DNA of 39,337 nt from contig DAOOGN010000028.1 in assembly GCA_035415725.1 (NCBI GenBank), positions 1-39,337 of the forward strand, written 5' to 3'. Position 1 is the stretch's first letter. Each line of letters starts with the position of its first letter. Below are positions 15,655-25,673 of this stretch, piece after piece. This stretch comes from DSWT01 sp035415725. GTDB lineage: Bacteria; Chloroflexota; Anaerolineae; B4-G1; SLSP01. The translations under genes and the position numbers were made by a program. Under the pieces are notes generated by a model. It was not told the origin of the DNA. It saw only the letters and a list, made by a program, of their open reading frames with translations, and ran no database searches.

Positions 15655-17078
15655 CGATTCCTGCCCCGCTGGTGTTGATCGGCGCGCCGCTGGCGATGGC
15701 CGTGGTGCTTCAGCTATTGCGCCGCTGGACGATGTTTATGGCTCTCCTGGCGACGCTCACCACTTTGTTCTGTGGATTGCTGGTATCGTTTCCTCCCCTG
15801 CTCGACATCCTCTCGTCCGGCGCATGGCAGATTGCGCTGGAGGAGCCGTTGAGTATTTTAGGGCGTGTGGTGGTGGTCGAGCCGGCCGACAGGTTGCCTT
15901 TGACCTTCATCTTCATCACCGCCGCCATCCTGTTCGTCATTGCGTGGCGCTTGCTGCCCCATTCCAACTTTTTCCCCGTGGGATTGATGATGGTGGCTAT
16001 GCTGGCTGGCGCGTTGATGGTCAAACAGGTCGTCTACACTGCCCTGTTGGTCGAGATGGCTGCAATCCTGGCCGTCTTCCCGCTGCACGAGCCGGTAGGT
16101 GCGCACTACGGACGGCATACGAAAGGGGGAGCGCGTTACATCGTGTATATGACCCTGGCGCTTCCCGGCCTCATGGTGACCCAGTTGTTGTTGGATCTGT
16201 TCGCCATCTTCCCCAACGACACCACCTACCTCCAGGCGGCGACGATATTGCTGGGATTGTCTTTTGCGATCTTACTGGGCGCCGTTCCCTTCCAGACGTG
16301 GCTATCGACGGTGGCAACCAACGGCTCGCCACCGGTGGTCACGTTCCTCTTTACGGTGAATCTGGGGACGGTGTGGTTCATGCTGCTGGCTTACCTGGAA
16401 TCCTATGCCTGGCTAGTAACGCAGGCATCGTTTGCCCCGCTTTTTACCACCGTGGGATTGCTGATGATGGTCATCGGTGGCTTGTTAGCGGCTTCGCAGC
16501 GCCACCTGGGGCGTCTGGTGGGCTATGCGACCCTGGTCGATAACGGCGCGATGTTCGTGGCTTTGGGGACGTGGCAAGTCTCCGGCGTGACGCTGGCCGT
16601 GATGCTGTTGCTGGCGCGGCCTTTGGCGCTGGGGCTGATGACGATGGGCCTGGACGGCTTGCGGCGCCTGGGCAGTGGCGATGATGCCGTCGAAACCCTG
16701 GCCGGCGCCGCCTGGCGCGCGCCGTGGCGCACGATGGCCTTTGTCGTCGGCGGGATTGCTTTGGCCGGTTTCCCTCTTTCGTTGAGTTTTGCCGCGCATT
16801 GGGGGCTTTACCGGGTGCTATCGGCCGCCAGTGTGTTTCAGGCCGTCCTGGCCCTGGCAGGATGTGCCGGCGTGATGATGGGGGTTCTCGGCGTTGGGCG
16901 GGTGTTGCTCGCGCCGCTTCCTCAGAATGCGAGCCGAGAACATTCGCCAGAAGATCCGGTGGTCCTTATTTTGATTGTGTTGTTGATCGGGGCTACCCTT
17001 TTATCGGGAATTTTTCCGCAATCCATCAGTCGAATCGTGGCAGAGATGGCTACAGGGTTCACTTTTTTCACCTCATAG
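15651..17078 (+). CDS. divergent NuoN/HyfB/MrpD-like membrane subunit
   Basis: A 475-aa protein with about 13-14 predicted helices. The TM5-type motif ALLVEMAAILAVF keeps the family's Glu (E135). The TM7-type motif reads AILLGAVPFQTWLSTVATNG (about 206-225), where complex I homologues have a Lys five residues before the PFH; here that residue is Leu208. A family-like GRLVGYATLVDNGAMFVAL segment follows (in complex I, LLAYSSI-type). The fold assignment is fairly clear, but canonical proton pumping is doubtful because the channel Lys is missing. It overlaps the preceding gene by 4 bp and is followed after 22 bp by a sensor kinase gene. Confidence 0.75.
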   Translation: MTIPAPLVLIGAPLAMAVVLQLLRRWTMFMALLATLTTLFCGLLVSFPPLLDILSSGAWQIALEEPLSILGRVVVVEPADRLPLTFIFITAAILFVIAWRLLPHSNFFPVGLMMVAMLAGALMVKQVVYTALLVEMAAILAVFPLHEPVGAHYGRHTKGGARYIVYMTLALPGLMVTQLLLDLFAIFPNDTTYLQAATILLGLSFAILLGAVPFQTWLSTVATNGSPPVVTFLFTVNLGTVWFMLLAYLESYAWLVTQASFAPLFTTVGLLMMVIGGLLAASQRHLGRLVGYATLVDNGAMFVALGTWQVSGVTLAVMLLLARPLALGLMTMGLDGLRRLGSGDDAVETLAGAAWRAPWRTMAFVVGGIALAGFPLSLSFAAHWGLYRVLSAASVFQAVLALAGCAGVMMGVLGVGRVLLAPLPQNASREHSPEDPVVLILIVLLIGATLLSGIFPQSISRIVAEMATGFTFFTS

Positions 17079-17100
17079 AGAATAGATGAGAGCGTGAGGT

Positions 17101-18723
17101 ATGGCATTAAATCTTTTAGACTTTCGCATTCGGCAGCGTGACTATTTGTTGAGCATTGCTCAGGCGATGGTCTCGCGCCTGAATGTGCGGGCCGTTTTGC
17201 GCTTGATTCTCCAGGCCTCGGTGGATATGTTACAAGGCCAGGCGGGTTTGATCGCCCTGCGCAACGCCGATGCGCCCTTCGCTTTTTGGGCCAGTTACGG
17301 CCTTCCGCCGGCGCTGGTGGATGCCTTTCAGCCGTTGGTTGAAGATGTGCCCGTCGTGACGCAAGTCGAAGATTTCACCATCCCGGACCTTTCCGAGAAG
17401 CTGACCAGGATCGCTGGTGAAACGGGCTTGTTGCTGCGGCAGGTGGTGGCGCTACCGATGTTCGTTGAGCAGGATTTTCTAGGGGTTCTCTTCATCTTCC
17501 GCTCGCACAGCTTGAGCTTTTCACAGGACGATTACCAGATCCTCAAGAGTTTCGCCGACTATGCTGCCATCGCCGTCAACAACGCGCAGTTGTACGAAGC
17601 GGCCGTCACCGAACGCGGGCGACTGGACGCCCTGTTGGAATCCAGCGGTGATGGTATCATGGTTTTGCGCCCCGATTTGAGTATCGAACGTCTCAATCGC
17701 GCGTTGGCTTCCCTCACCGGCTGGAGCGCCGAGGAAGCGGTGGGACGGCAACACGACGATGTCATCGTCTGGGCGCGGCAAAGCTCCGACACCACCCTGA
17801 GCCAGGCCATCGCGCAGGGATGGCCGACGCGAGAAAGCCGCACTCTCTACGTCGAGGGGGACCTACGACGGCGTAACGGCAGTGTGGTCTCGGTGGGCAT
17901 CACCTATGCACCGCTGTTCGCGCGCCACCATGGGCGGATGCTGAATATCATCAGTAGCGTGCGTGACATCACCCGTTTCCGCGAGGCGGATGTGCTCAAA
18001 GACACCTTTATTTCGGTCGTCTCGCACGAGTTGAAGACGCCGGTGGCGATTATCAAGGGCTACGCCGAGACATTGCGTCGTCCGGAGGCACGTCGCAACC
18101 CGGCGCTGGTGGAGGAGATGCTGGCGTCGATCACCGAAGAATCGGATCGCCTGGCGCGCCTGGTGGATGACTTGTTGGATGCGTCGCGGTTGCAGGCCGG
18201 TGGATTGCCCTTCCACGATGTAGAGGACGTGGATTTGCGTTTCATTGCCCGTCGTGTTGTCGAGCGTTATCGTTCGCAGTCGGCGCAGCACACTTTGATA
18301 TTGGACTTTGCCACAAGCCCCTCAGGCGAATTCCCGACCATCCGCGGCGATCCGCAGCGTTTGGAGCAGGTGCTCGATAACCTGGTCTCGAACGCCATCA
18401 AGTATTCCCCGCGTGGCGGTGAGGTGCGGATCAAGGGGGAAGCCACGCCGGTAGAAGTGATCATCTCTGTAAGCGACCAGGGGGTGGGCATCCCACTGGA
18501 AGATCAGGAACGCATTTTTGACCGTTTCTATCGCGTCGAAAATCCGGACACCCGCGCCGCTTCGGGAACGGGACTGGGACTTTATCTGACCCGTGCGATT
18601 GTGCGCGCGCATGGCGGGCGGTGCTGGGTGGATAGTATTCCCGGACAGGGTGCGACCTTTTATGTCGCGTTGCCCAGAGAGACGGGACTGGCGCTATGGC
18701 GCGGCGAGGCGCAGAGCGAATGA
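17101..18723 (+). CDS. GAF-PAS sensor histidine kinase
   Basis: A 540-aa soluble kinase with no membrane segment. Residues about 20-160 are GAF-like (FLGVLFIFRSHSLSFSQDDY near 126-145). Residues about 172-290 are a PAS domain (LLESSGDGIMVL, then LTGWSAEEAVGR). HisKA follows with H309 in SVVSHELKTPVAIIKGY, then HATPase_c with N-box LDNLVSNAIKYSPRGG, G1 VSDQGVGIP, F-box RIFDRFYR and G2 GTGLGLYLTRAIV. All kinase motifs are intact. It is the last gene of the operon with the antiporter-like subunits, 22 bp downstream of the third. No cognate regulator is adjacent; the dual-receiver regulator at 5140 is a possible but unproven partner. The signal may concern membrane energetics or redox state (inference). 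Confidence 0.92.
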   Translation: MALNLLDFRIRQRDYLLSIAQAMVSRLNVRAVLRLILQASVDMLQGQAGLIALRNADAPFAFWASYGLPPALVDAFQPLVEDVPVVTQVEDFTIPDLSEKLTRIAGETGLLLRQVVALPMFVEQDFLGVLFIFRSHSLSFSQDDYQILKSFADYAAIAVNNAQLYEAAVTERGRLDALLESSGDGIMVLRPDLSIERLNRALASLTGWSAEEAVGRQHDDVIVWARQSSDTTLSQAIAQGWPTRESRTLYVEGDLRRRNGSVVSVGITYAPLFARHHGRMLNIISSVRDITRFREADVLKDTFISVVSHELKTPVAIIKGYAETLRRPEARRNPALVEEMLASITEESDRLARLVDDLLDASRLQAGGLPFHDVEDVDLRFIARRVVERYRSQSAQHTLILDFATSPSGEFPTIRGDPQRLEQVLDNLVSNAIKYSPRGGEVRIKGEATPVEVIISVSDQGVGIPLEDQERIFDRFYRVENPDTRAASGTGLGLYLTRAIVRAHGGRCWVDSIPGQGATFYVALPRETGLALWRGEAQSE

Positions 18724-18848
18724 CTCATGGACCCTACCTGTAACCGGTGGTTCACCAGAAGACGTAGCGCGAGTGGAGCACTCGCGGCGCAGGGCGAATG
18801 CCCCATTTGTCCTACAAAATAGACTATTTTATACAAGGAGTCAATACC

Positions 18849-20285
18849 ATGTTACAAAGATACTATGCTACCGTCGCTTGTCCGGCATGCGGCACCCGTT
18901 TTCAGACGCCGATCGAGCAGATATTGGATGTGCGCGTCAACCCTGAGGCCAAGAATCGCCTCCTCAGCGGCGCCATTAATGTAGCCGTATGCCCGTCTTG
19001 CGGGACCGGCGGGGCGTTGAATTTGCCGTTCATCTACCATGACCCGGAGAAGGAAATCGCGTTACTTTACCTTCCCGTGGGGGCCGGAGATACCGAGGTG
19101 CAACGTCAGCAGGCTGCCGGACGGCTGACCCGCCAGTTGATGGACGCCATGCCGCAGGAAGAGCGCAAGGGCTATCTTTTCCAACCGGAGGTCTTCCTCA
19201 CCATGGAAAATATCGTTAAGCGCGTCCTTGAGTTGGAAGGTGTGACCGAAGAAGACATCGCCTATAGCCAGAAACAGCGCGCGTTTCTGGATACTTTCAT
19301 GTCGGCGTTGGAAGAAGACTGGCCGCAACTGATCGCTGAAAACGAAGCGTTACTCAACGAGGACTTTTTCCGACTTGTGCAGTACATGATGCAGGTGGTC
19401 GCCATGGCCGGCGCTCAGGAGGGCGATTTCAACACAGTGCAAAAGGCTTATACTTATCTTGTGGAGAATACGGCCATGGGGAAACTGCTCAGCCAACGCA
19501 ATGAGGTTTTGCAGGCTTTTACCGCTAACCCCGATCAAAACTCATTGCTTGAGGCGCTGATCGCTGCCCCGGATGAAGAAACGGTCGCGGTTTTAGTGCA
19601 GTCGGGCATAGCGTTGATGGACTACACGTTTTTCCAGATGTTGGCCCAACGGATAGAGTCGGCGGAGGATCCCGGCGAGAAGGCGCGTTTGACCGAACTG
19701 CGTCGCACCATCCTGAAAATCCGCGACGTCATGACGGAAGCCAGTGAAGATGTAGCGCGTGCCCGCGCCGAACTTTTGGAGAAACTCCTCAACACCGAAG
19801 ACCCCCTCAAGATGGCGCGCAGTTATCTCTCGGAATTGGATGACATGTTGGTGATGGTCCTGCGCTCCGAGATGACAGCGGCGCGCAACCGGGGTGACAA
19901 ACAGAGGACCGAAGCCTTGCAGCGCGTGGCTACCGTCGTCAACCAGGTGACGGAAGAGAATATGCCACCGGAAATTGTGCTGGTGCGACGCTTGTTGATG
20001 TCGCCGACGGATGAACAGATGCAAGAAATGCTTCAGAAAAATCAGAAACTGCTTCAACCGGAGTTTTTCCAGTTCCTCGAAGGGCTTGAGGCAGCCGCGC
20101 GGGAACAGAACGAAGCGCAGACGGCAAACCAGTTGACGAAGATTCACGCCCTGGCGTTGCAGTATGCTCCACAACCGGAAACGCCGGTGGCGGGAGCGCG
20201 TCCGCAACAGCCTTCCACGCCGCCGTCAACCCCGCCCGCGGCGGAGAACCGCACGGCTTCCGGCCTGATTATCGCCAAACACTAA
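18849..20285 (+). CDS. CpXC domain protein
   Basis: A 478-aa protein. The N-terminus carries two Cys pairs in a zinc-knuckle layout, CPAC at 11-14 and CPSC at 48-51, as in CpXC-domain proteins. They are followed by the typical LPFIYHDPEKEIALLYLP segment. The rest is mainly acidic and alpha-helical, including residues around 270-420 with many Glu/Arg heptads, and ends in a Pro-rich low-complexity tail. The molecular role of CpXC proteins is not known. The start at 18849 is supported by GGAG 8 nt upstream; an in-frame upstream extension lacks a ribosome-binding site. It is followed by a strong palindrome and then polA. Confidence 0.85.
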   Translation: MLQRYYATVACPACGTRFQTPIEQILDVRVNPEAKNRLLSGAINVAVCPSCGTGGALNLPFIYHDPEKEIALLYLPVGAGDTEVQRQQAAGRLTRQLMDAMPQEERKGYLFQPEVFLTMENIVKRVLELEGVTEEDIAYSQKQRAFLDTFMSALEEDWPQLIAENEALLNEDFFRLVQYMMQVVAMAGAQEGDFNTVQKAYTYLVENTAMGKLLSQRNEVLQAFTANPDQNSLLEALIAAPDEETVAVLVQSGIALMDYTFFQMLAQRIESAEDPGEKARLTELRRTILKIRDVMTEASEDVARARAELLEKLLNTEDPLKMARSYLSELDDMLVMVLRSEMTAARNRGDKQRTEALQRVATVVNQVTEENMPPEIVLVRRLLMSPTDEQMQEMLQKNQKLLQPEFFQFLEGLEAAAREQNEAQTANQLTKIHALALQYAPQPETPVAGARPQQPSTPPSTPPAAENRTASGLIIAKH

Positions 20286-20303
20286 TCCTGGCACCAGGTG
20301 GCC

Positions 20304-20340
20304 GGGGTGTGGCGGGCGGCGAAGCCGCCCGCCACACCCC
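20304..20340. repeat. 17-bp palindrome upstream of polA
   Basis: A perfect 17-bp stem (GGGGTGTGGCGGGCGGC) with a GAA loop, followed by TATAAAAAG. A near-identical hairpin precedes metG at 34449-34487. It may be a dispersed palindromic repeat or an mRNA 3'-end structure for the CpXC gene; the lack of a T-tract argues against a classical terminator on the plus strand. Confidence 0.75.
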
Positions 20341-20400
20341 CTATAAAAAGCCCCCTTCGTGAATTCTGGGTGCTCTGTGGCTATTTTCAAGGAGGACCTT

Positions 20401-23199
20401 ATGACGCAGAAGCTTGTTCTTGTAGACGGTCACTCGCTGGCCTACCGCGCCTTTCATGCGCTGCCGCCGGAAATGAAAACCTCGACGGGGGAACTGACCA
20501 ACGCTTCCTATGGCTTTGCTGCGATGTTATTCAACGTCCTCGCCGACGAAAACCCTGATTACGTCATAGTGACCTTTGACAAAGGCCCGTCATTCCGCAC
20601 GCGGGATTATGCGGAGTACAAAGCCCACCGCGAGAAGATGCCTCCCGAAATGCGCGGGCAGATGGAGCGCATTCGTGAGATTGTAACGGCGCTGGGCATC
20701 CCCATTGTCGAACTGGAGGACTATGAGGCCGACGATCTTCTCGGTACACTTGCGCTTCAGGCAACCCAGGCCGGGCTTGACGTGGTCATCGTCACCGGCG
20801 ACCGCGATGCCTTGCAGTTGGTGGACGAGCGCACGACCGTCCTTACCTCCGGGCGACGTTTTTCCGATACCCTACGCTACACGCCGGAGATGGTGCGCGA
20901 GAAATACGGACTGGAACCCCACCAGCTCATCGACCTTAAAGCGCTTACGGGCGATCCCTCCGACAACATCCCCGGTGTGCCCGGCGTGGGGGAGAAAGGC
21001 GGCATCGCCCTGCTGCAAAAATACGGATCGCTGGACGGCATCTACGCCCACCTGGATGAGCTGCCGCCCCGTTACCGAAGCGCCTTGGCCGAGAACCGCG
21101 ACCTGGCTTACCTCAGCCAACGCCTGGGACGTATTGTGCGCGACGTACCGGTCACGCCGAACCTGACGGCGGCGCGCACGACGTGGGACTACGACCGCGA
21201 GCGGGTGCTGTCCCTGCTGCAACAACTGGAATTTCGCTCCTTGCTCCGGCGTTTACCCGGCATGGCGGCGGCCCCGACGACCACGACGGCGTCTATGCCG
21301 GCAGAAGGACAACAGCTTCCCCTCTTTGGCGCGATGGAGCCGGCGCCGCTTCGATCTCCTGCCATCATTCCCGGCCTGGGTGATTACCACCTGGTAGCGG
21401 ATGAGAACGCCCTGGCGCAGTTGGCAGCCCAACTGGAGGCGGCTTCTGCCGTGGCCGTGGATACCGAAACCACGGGTACCGATGCACTGCTGGCCGACCT
21501 GGTAGGTATCTCCATCACCGACCGTGAAGGCGCGGCGTGGTATATACCCGTGCGCGCGCCTGAGGGCGAAGCGGTCATCTGTCTGGAGACCGTGGTACAC
21601 CACCTCGGTCCGTTGCTGGCGAACCCGGCCAGCACCAAGCTGGGGCACAATCTCAAATATGACATCGAAGTGCTCAAACGTCACGGTTTCGACATCGCCG
21701 GCCCGCTTTTCGACACGATGGTCGCCGAATGGGTGCTCAATCCTGATTCGGGCAACCTGGGTCTCAAAAACCAGGCCTGGGCGCGGTTGGGGTTACAGAT
21801 GACCGAAATCAGCGCTTTAATCGGCACGGGCCGTAATCAGAAAACGATGGATCAGGTACCTCTGGCGCAGGTGGTCCCTTACGCCTGCGCCGATGCCGAT
21901 GTGGCCTTCCGTCTCGTGCATGGACTGCGTCCCGAACTGGAGAAGCGCCGGCAGACTCAACTTTTCACCGATCTGGAAATGCCCTTACTGCCGGTGTTGG
22001 TGGATATGGAAATGACCGGTGTCAAGCTGGACGTAGACTGGCTGGCAACGTTGTCGGCTGATTTGACCGAGCGCCTGAGAAACCTGGAGCAGGAGATTTA
22101 CCATCAGGCCGGGGTCGAATTCAACATCAACTCGACGCAGCAGTTATCTGATGTGCTCTTCAAGCGCCTGGGATTGCCGACGCGCGGGATCGGCAAAACT
22201 AAATCCGGACACTATTCCACCCGCGCCGGCGTTTTGGAGGACCTGGCGGGGGCCCATCCTGTCGTGGATGCGATTTTGGCGCATCGCGAGCTATCTAAAC
22301 TCAAATCGACCTATGTGGAGGCACTGCCGCAACTGATCAATCCCCAGACCGGACGTGTGCATACTTCCTACAACCAGACCGGCACGGTCACGGGGCGGCT
22401 TTCGTCCTCCAATCCCAACCTGCAAAACATCCCTATCCGCTCGCCGGAGGGACGGCGTGTGCGACGGGCTTTCATCGCCGAACCGGGCCGGCTCTTGATC
22501 AGCGCGGACTATTCCCAGATCGAGCTGCGGGTGATGGCGCACGTTTCCCACGACGAAGGGCTGATCGGCGCCTTCGAGCGCGGCGAGGACATCCATGCGA
22601 CGACGGCGGCGGCCATTTACGGCGTCCCGCTGGCCGAAGTTACCTATGACCAACGGCGCATTGCTAAAGCGGTCAACTTTGGCCTGATCTACGGGCAAAG
22701 CGCGTATGGCCTCTCGCGGCAGATCGGGATTTCCGTAGAAGAGGCCGAGGCATTCATCAAGCGTTATTTCGAGCGTTTCCCTCGCGCCCGCGAGTACATG
22801 GAGCGCGTGCAACGGGAGGTTGTGGAGCAAGGTTATGTGGAAACCCTGCTCCAGCGGCGGCGTTTCTTCCCGGAACTGGCTCCCGATAGCCAGCTTTCGG
22901 CGCAGGCGCGCCAGGCCGCGGTGCGCATGGCGATCAACACACCTATCCAGGGCAGTGCGGCGGATATTATGAAGCTGGCAATGTTGCGCACCCATCGTAT
23001 GGTGCGGGAGCGCCAGCTACGCGCACGCATGATCCTCCAGGTCCACGACGAGTTGGTGTTGGAAGCGCCTGAGGATGAGCGCGCTGCCGTCATCGCCCTG
23101 CTGCATGAGGCGATGGGCCAGGCGCTGCCGTTGATCGTCCCCCTCAAAGTAGATATCGAGGTGGGAAACAACTGGGAGGAGATGGGGTCGAAACAGTAG
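20401..23199 (+). CDS. polA: DNA polymerase I
   Basis: A 932-aa family A polymerase with three domains. Residues 1-290 are the 5'-3' exonuclease (LVDGHSLAYRAFHAL, YEADDLLGTLA, TGDPSDNIPGVPGVGEKG). Then comes a 3'-5' exonuclease-like domain that keeps the catalytic AVDTETTGTD motif and GHNLKYDIEVL. The polymerase domain has motif A ISADYSQIELR, the O-helix RRIAKAVNFGLIYGQ and motif C VHDELVLE. Proofreading residues seem present, unlike some thermophile enzymes. AAGGAGG lies 5 nt before the ATG at 20401; the in-frame codons before it would overlap that site. It acts in replication and repair. Confidence 0.97.
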   Translation: MTQKLVLVDGHSLAYRAFHALPPEMKTSTGELTNASYGFAAMLFNVLADENPDYVIVTFDKGPSFRTRDYAEYKAHREKMPPEMRGQMERIREIVTALGIPIVELEDYEADDLLGTLALQATQAGLDVVIVTGDRDALQLVDERTTVLTSGRRFSDTLRYTPEMVREKYGLEPHQLIDLKALTGDPSDNIPGVPGVGEKGGIALLQKYGSLDGIYAHLDELPPRYRSALAENRDLAYLSQRLGRIVRDVPVTPNLTAARTTWDYDRERVLSLLQQLEFRSLLRRLPGMAAAPTTTTASMPAEGQQLPLFGAMEPAPLRSPAIIPGLGDYHLVADENALAQLAAQLEAASAVAVDTETTGTDALLADLVGISITDREGAAWYIPVRAPEGEAVICLETVVHHLGPLLANPASTKLGHNLKYDIEVLKRHGFDIAGPLFDTMVAEWVLNPDSGNLGLKNQAWARLGLQMTEISALIGTGRNQKTMDQVPLAQVVPYACADADVAFRLVHGLRPELEKRRQTQLFTDLEMPLLPVLVDMEMTGVKLDVDWLATLSADLTERLRNLEQEIYHQAGVEFNINSTQQLSDVLFKRLGLPTRGIGKTKSGHYSTRAGVLEDLAGAHPVVDAILAHRELSKLKSTYVEALPQLINPQTGRVHTSYNQTGTVTGRLSSSNPNLQNIPIRSPEGRRVRRAFIAEPGRLLISADYSQIELRVMAHVSHDEGLIGAFERGEDIHATTAAAIYGVPLAEVTYDQRRIAKAVNFGLIYGQSAYGLSRQIGISVEEAEAFIKRYFERFPRAREYMERVQREVVEQGYVETLLQRRRFFPELAPDSQLSAQARQAAVRMAINTPIQGSAADIMKLAMLRTHRMVRERQLRARMILQVHDELVLEAPEDERAAVIALLHEAMGQALPLIVPLKVDIEVGNNWEEMGSKQ

Positions 23200-23311
23200 T
23201 TACGCAGTGTGCTCAGGTGGAACGCACTGTGCCCCCATAAGAGTGTGCAGAAATCGCTTTTCTAATAATCTGTCTTATACCTACCTGTGGGTGATACTGG
23301 CGGACCCCGTT

Positions 23312-25585
23312 TCAATGCGTTGTGATTTCAGCCAGGAATAACCGATCCGTCCCGGCGATGGAAAAGCGTGCGCCGGACGGAGGACGGTAGAGGCCGATTT
23401 GCAGTGGATACGCGCCTGCAGGCGTGTCGGCAGGTAGCGTCAGTGTATGTTCCAGCACAATGATGTCTCCTGATTCCAGGCCCATCGTGGCGACAGGCCA
23501 GCCGTCCCACTGCGCGATCGGCTGCCCTTCGGCGTTGACCCCATGGACGAACACGGCCAACGGTGGGATGAGTGCCTCCTTGACCTGCCAGTACGTGATC
23601 AGCCGCAGCGTTTCTCCCGGCGCGACCTGCTTGGCGCTCAACTCCCATCCAACCAGGGCCGGGCCGTTCTCGAAAACCGCAGGCAGCGCCACCGGCCGTC
23701 CTTCCGGCGTGGTGGGTGTGCCGGCGGGGATGTTCGCCAGCAGTGGACGCGCATCCCCGCCGGCGATGGCAGTACGGATTAACGCCGTCTCCGGGACGGC
23801 GGCTTGTACGATGAAACGCGCCGGCCCGTTGGCGGGCAGCACAAACGCGCCGGCGCTCGCCCATTTGGTGATGAGACGGCGCCCCGCAATCCACCCCAGC
23901 GATGCCGGCGAGTGTTGCCAGACCGGCGTCCCGATGACAACGGCGCGGTCGAGAGGCGTCTCCGCCGGATACGCTACCCGGTAGATGAGGATGGAACGTC
24001 CGGCGCGCGCATCCGGCGCGCGGGCGCGAAAATAGGCGTACATATCCTGCCCTTCGTAGACCAGCCCCAGGTGCAGACTGGTGACGCTGATAGCATACGT
24101 TCCCGGCTCCGGTGTGTAGGGGTTGAAACCGGCATATTCCGCTCCGCTGAGCATCCGCGAGAAGCCGGGCAACAGGCGCGCCGTCACCCCGTAAGTTGCC
24201 GGCACCGCACTGCCGAAGTACGACAGGTACACTTCTTCCTCCGGATGGGCGGTGATATAGCGGCGCAATGCCACAAGGTCCGTACCCCAGTCCACGTTCA
24301 TGTCGGCGAAATGCCGCCAGGTGTTGTCCGGGCCGCCGGCGAGGGCGTTGCTGTATGCCAGATGATCGGGGAAGACGCGGACGGCATCGACGGCAAGCCA
24401 CAGACCGAGTACTGCCAACGCAATGGACTGCCGGCGCGTGCGGGGCCATTCACGGAAGCCACTCGCCGCCAGTGCGATACTGAAAAACAGTACCGGCAGG
24501 ATGTAGCGATAGCCGATTTGCAGTGTGCTCGCCGAGGCGACCAGCATGGACAATCCGGCAGGCAGCCACCACAGCGCCGTCTCGCGCCAGTGGCGGATCG
24601 CGCGCGCCAACCCCATTCCGAGTAGAATCAGCGTCGGCAGTGGCGTTTTAAGAATGAAGGTCACGCTGAAGTAGTACCACCATCCGCTATCGCTGACGCG
24701 CCCCAGCAAGAAAGTGGGCGTTCCGCGCGCGACACGTTGGAACATCCGTGGCAGGCCGCGCAGATAAGTAGGCGCGGGCACGGCGATGCCACCCACGGTC
24801 AACGGGCCGATCTCGAAGCCGAAAACGGCCCAAACGGTGAGGGCGGCGACGAAGGCCATGGCAGGCATCGCCCGAAGGCGGTGGGTGAAGGTCGAACTTG
24901 CCGGATCAATGCACGCCAGAAGCAGGAAGAAGGGGGCCAGGAGAACGGCGGTGAGTTTGCTGGAGAGGGCTAATCCGGCAGCGATGCCGGTCAGCACCAG
25001 ATTGAGGGCCGTGGGCCGCCGGAAGTACGCTCCCAAACGCCACACGGCGACGAACATGAATCCTGCTACGGCCAAATCGTTGCCGATGATATGCCCGTTG
25101 GCGATGATATTGGGATCGAGTACAAATAGCGTCAACCCGATCCACGCAGCAGGTTCACCGACCAGCGTGAAGAGCGCGGCGAACAGCGCCGCCCCAAAGC
25201 CCACCGTCAACAGCATCAACGGGACGCGCCCGGCCCAGATCAACGACGGAGCAAGGGTGCCGTTATCGACCCAGAGATAATCGTCGACAAAAGCCTCGGC
25301 ATTGCCTTCCTGCCAGCCCGGGTGAGCGGTAGGGAAAGGGGCCAGCTCCTTTGTCAGCAAGGGGAGCGCCGCGAGAATCTGCGGTAGGGGCGGATGTTCC
25401 CAACTGAGGCGCGGACTGCCGGTATGGAGATAGGCGTAACCGGAGATAAGGTGGTATGTCTCATCGAAAGCGGCGGATTGGCGGATGCTGCTCGACGCCA
25501 TCTGGGCGAAAAGGAGCGCCAGCAGGAGCGCGACGCCGCCGGCGCGCAGCCCAATGCTCTTCGGGGTGTAGCGTTGTGCGTCCAT
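23312..25585 (-). CDS. PMT/ArnT-type membrane glycosyltransferase with C-terminal beta domain
   Basis: A 757-aa protein. It has an N-terminal multi-helix GT-C region with the first-loop acidic motif AAFDETYHLISGYAYL followed by SWEHPPLPQ, typical of family 39/83-like glycosyltransferases that use polyprenyl-phosphate sugars. About ten further helices follow to residue 400. The C-terminal 120 residues form a soluble domain with pattern LAVFVHGVNAEGQPIAQWDG and a late GLYRPPSGARF. The same module pattern occurs in the glycosyltransferase at the right end of the window. It probably glycosylates surface lipids or proteins (inference). The ATG has GAGG only 1-2 nt upstream, so the exact start is slightly uncertain. 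It is convergent with polA. Confidence 0.82.
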   Translation of the reverse strand: MDAQRYTPKSIGLRAGGVALLLALLFAQMASSSIRQSAAFDETYHLISGYAYLHTGSPRLSWEHPPLPQILAALPLLTKELAPFPTAHPGWQEGNAEAFVDDYLWVDNGTLAPSLIWAGRVPLMLLTVGFGAALFAALFTLVGEPAAWIGLTLFVLDPNIIANGHIIGNDLAVAGFMFVAVWRLGAYFRRPTALNLVLTGIAAGLALSSKLTAVLLAPFFLLLACIDPASSTFTHRLRAMPAMAFVAALTVWAVFGFEIGPLTVGGIAVPAPTYLRGLPRMFQRVARGTPTFLLGRVSDSGWWYYFSVTFILKTPLPTLILLGMGLARAIRHWRETALWWLPAGLSMLVASASTLQIGYRYILPVLFFSIALAASGFREWPRTRRQSIALAVLGLWLAVDAVRVFPDHLAYSNALAGGPDNTWRHFADMNVDWGTDLVALRRYITAHPEEEVYLSYFGSAVPATYGVTARLLPGFSRMLSGAEYAGFNPYTPEPGTYAISVTSLHLGLVYEGQDMYAYFRARAPDARAGRSILIYRVAYPAETPLDRAVVIGTPVWQHSPASLGWIAGRRLITKWASAGAFVLPANGPARFIVQAAVPETALIRTAIAGGDARPLLANIPAGTPTTPEGRPVALPAVFENGPALVGWELSAKQVAPGETLRLITYWQVKEALIPPLAVFVHGVNAEGQPIAQWDGWPVATMGLESGDIIVLEHTLTLPADTPAGAYPLQIGLYRPPSGARFSIAGTDRLFLAEITTH

Positions 25586-25620
25586 ACCTCTTCATCATAC
25601 CGTCGATGGGCCAAAGCGCA

Positions 25621-25650
25621 ATGAGCTGCGGCCTTCGGCCCTCGGCTCAT
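25621..25650. repeat. hairpin ATGAGC...GCTCAT
   Basis: Arms ATGAGC (25621-25626) and GCTCAT (25645-25650) enclose an inner CGGCC-TT-CGGCC-like stem. It lies in the 283-bp gap between the glycosyltransferase and the DUF3592 gene, in front of a second hairpin. Confidence 0.4.
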
Positions 25651-25673
25651 CTGATAATTTTACCTGAAGAGCG

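Noticed and set aside
20304..20340. Rho-independent terminator of the CpXC gene
   Set aside because: The hairpin is strong but is followed by TATAAAAAG instead of a T-tract on the transcribed strand, and a related hairpin occurs before metG, favouring a repeat.
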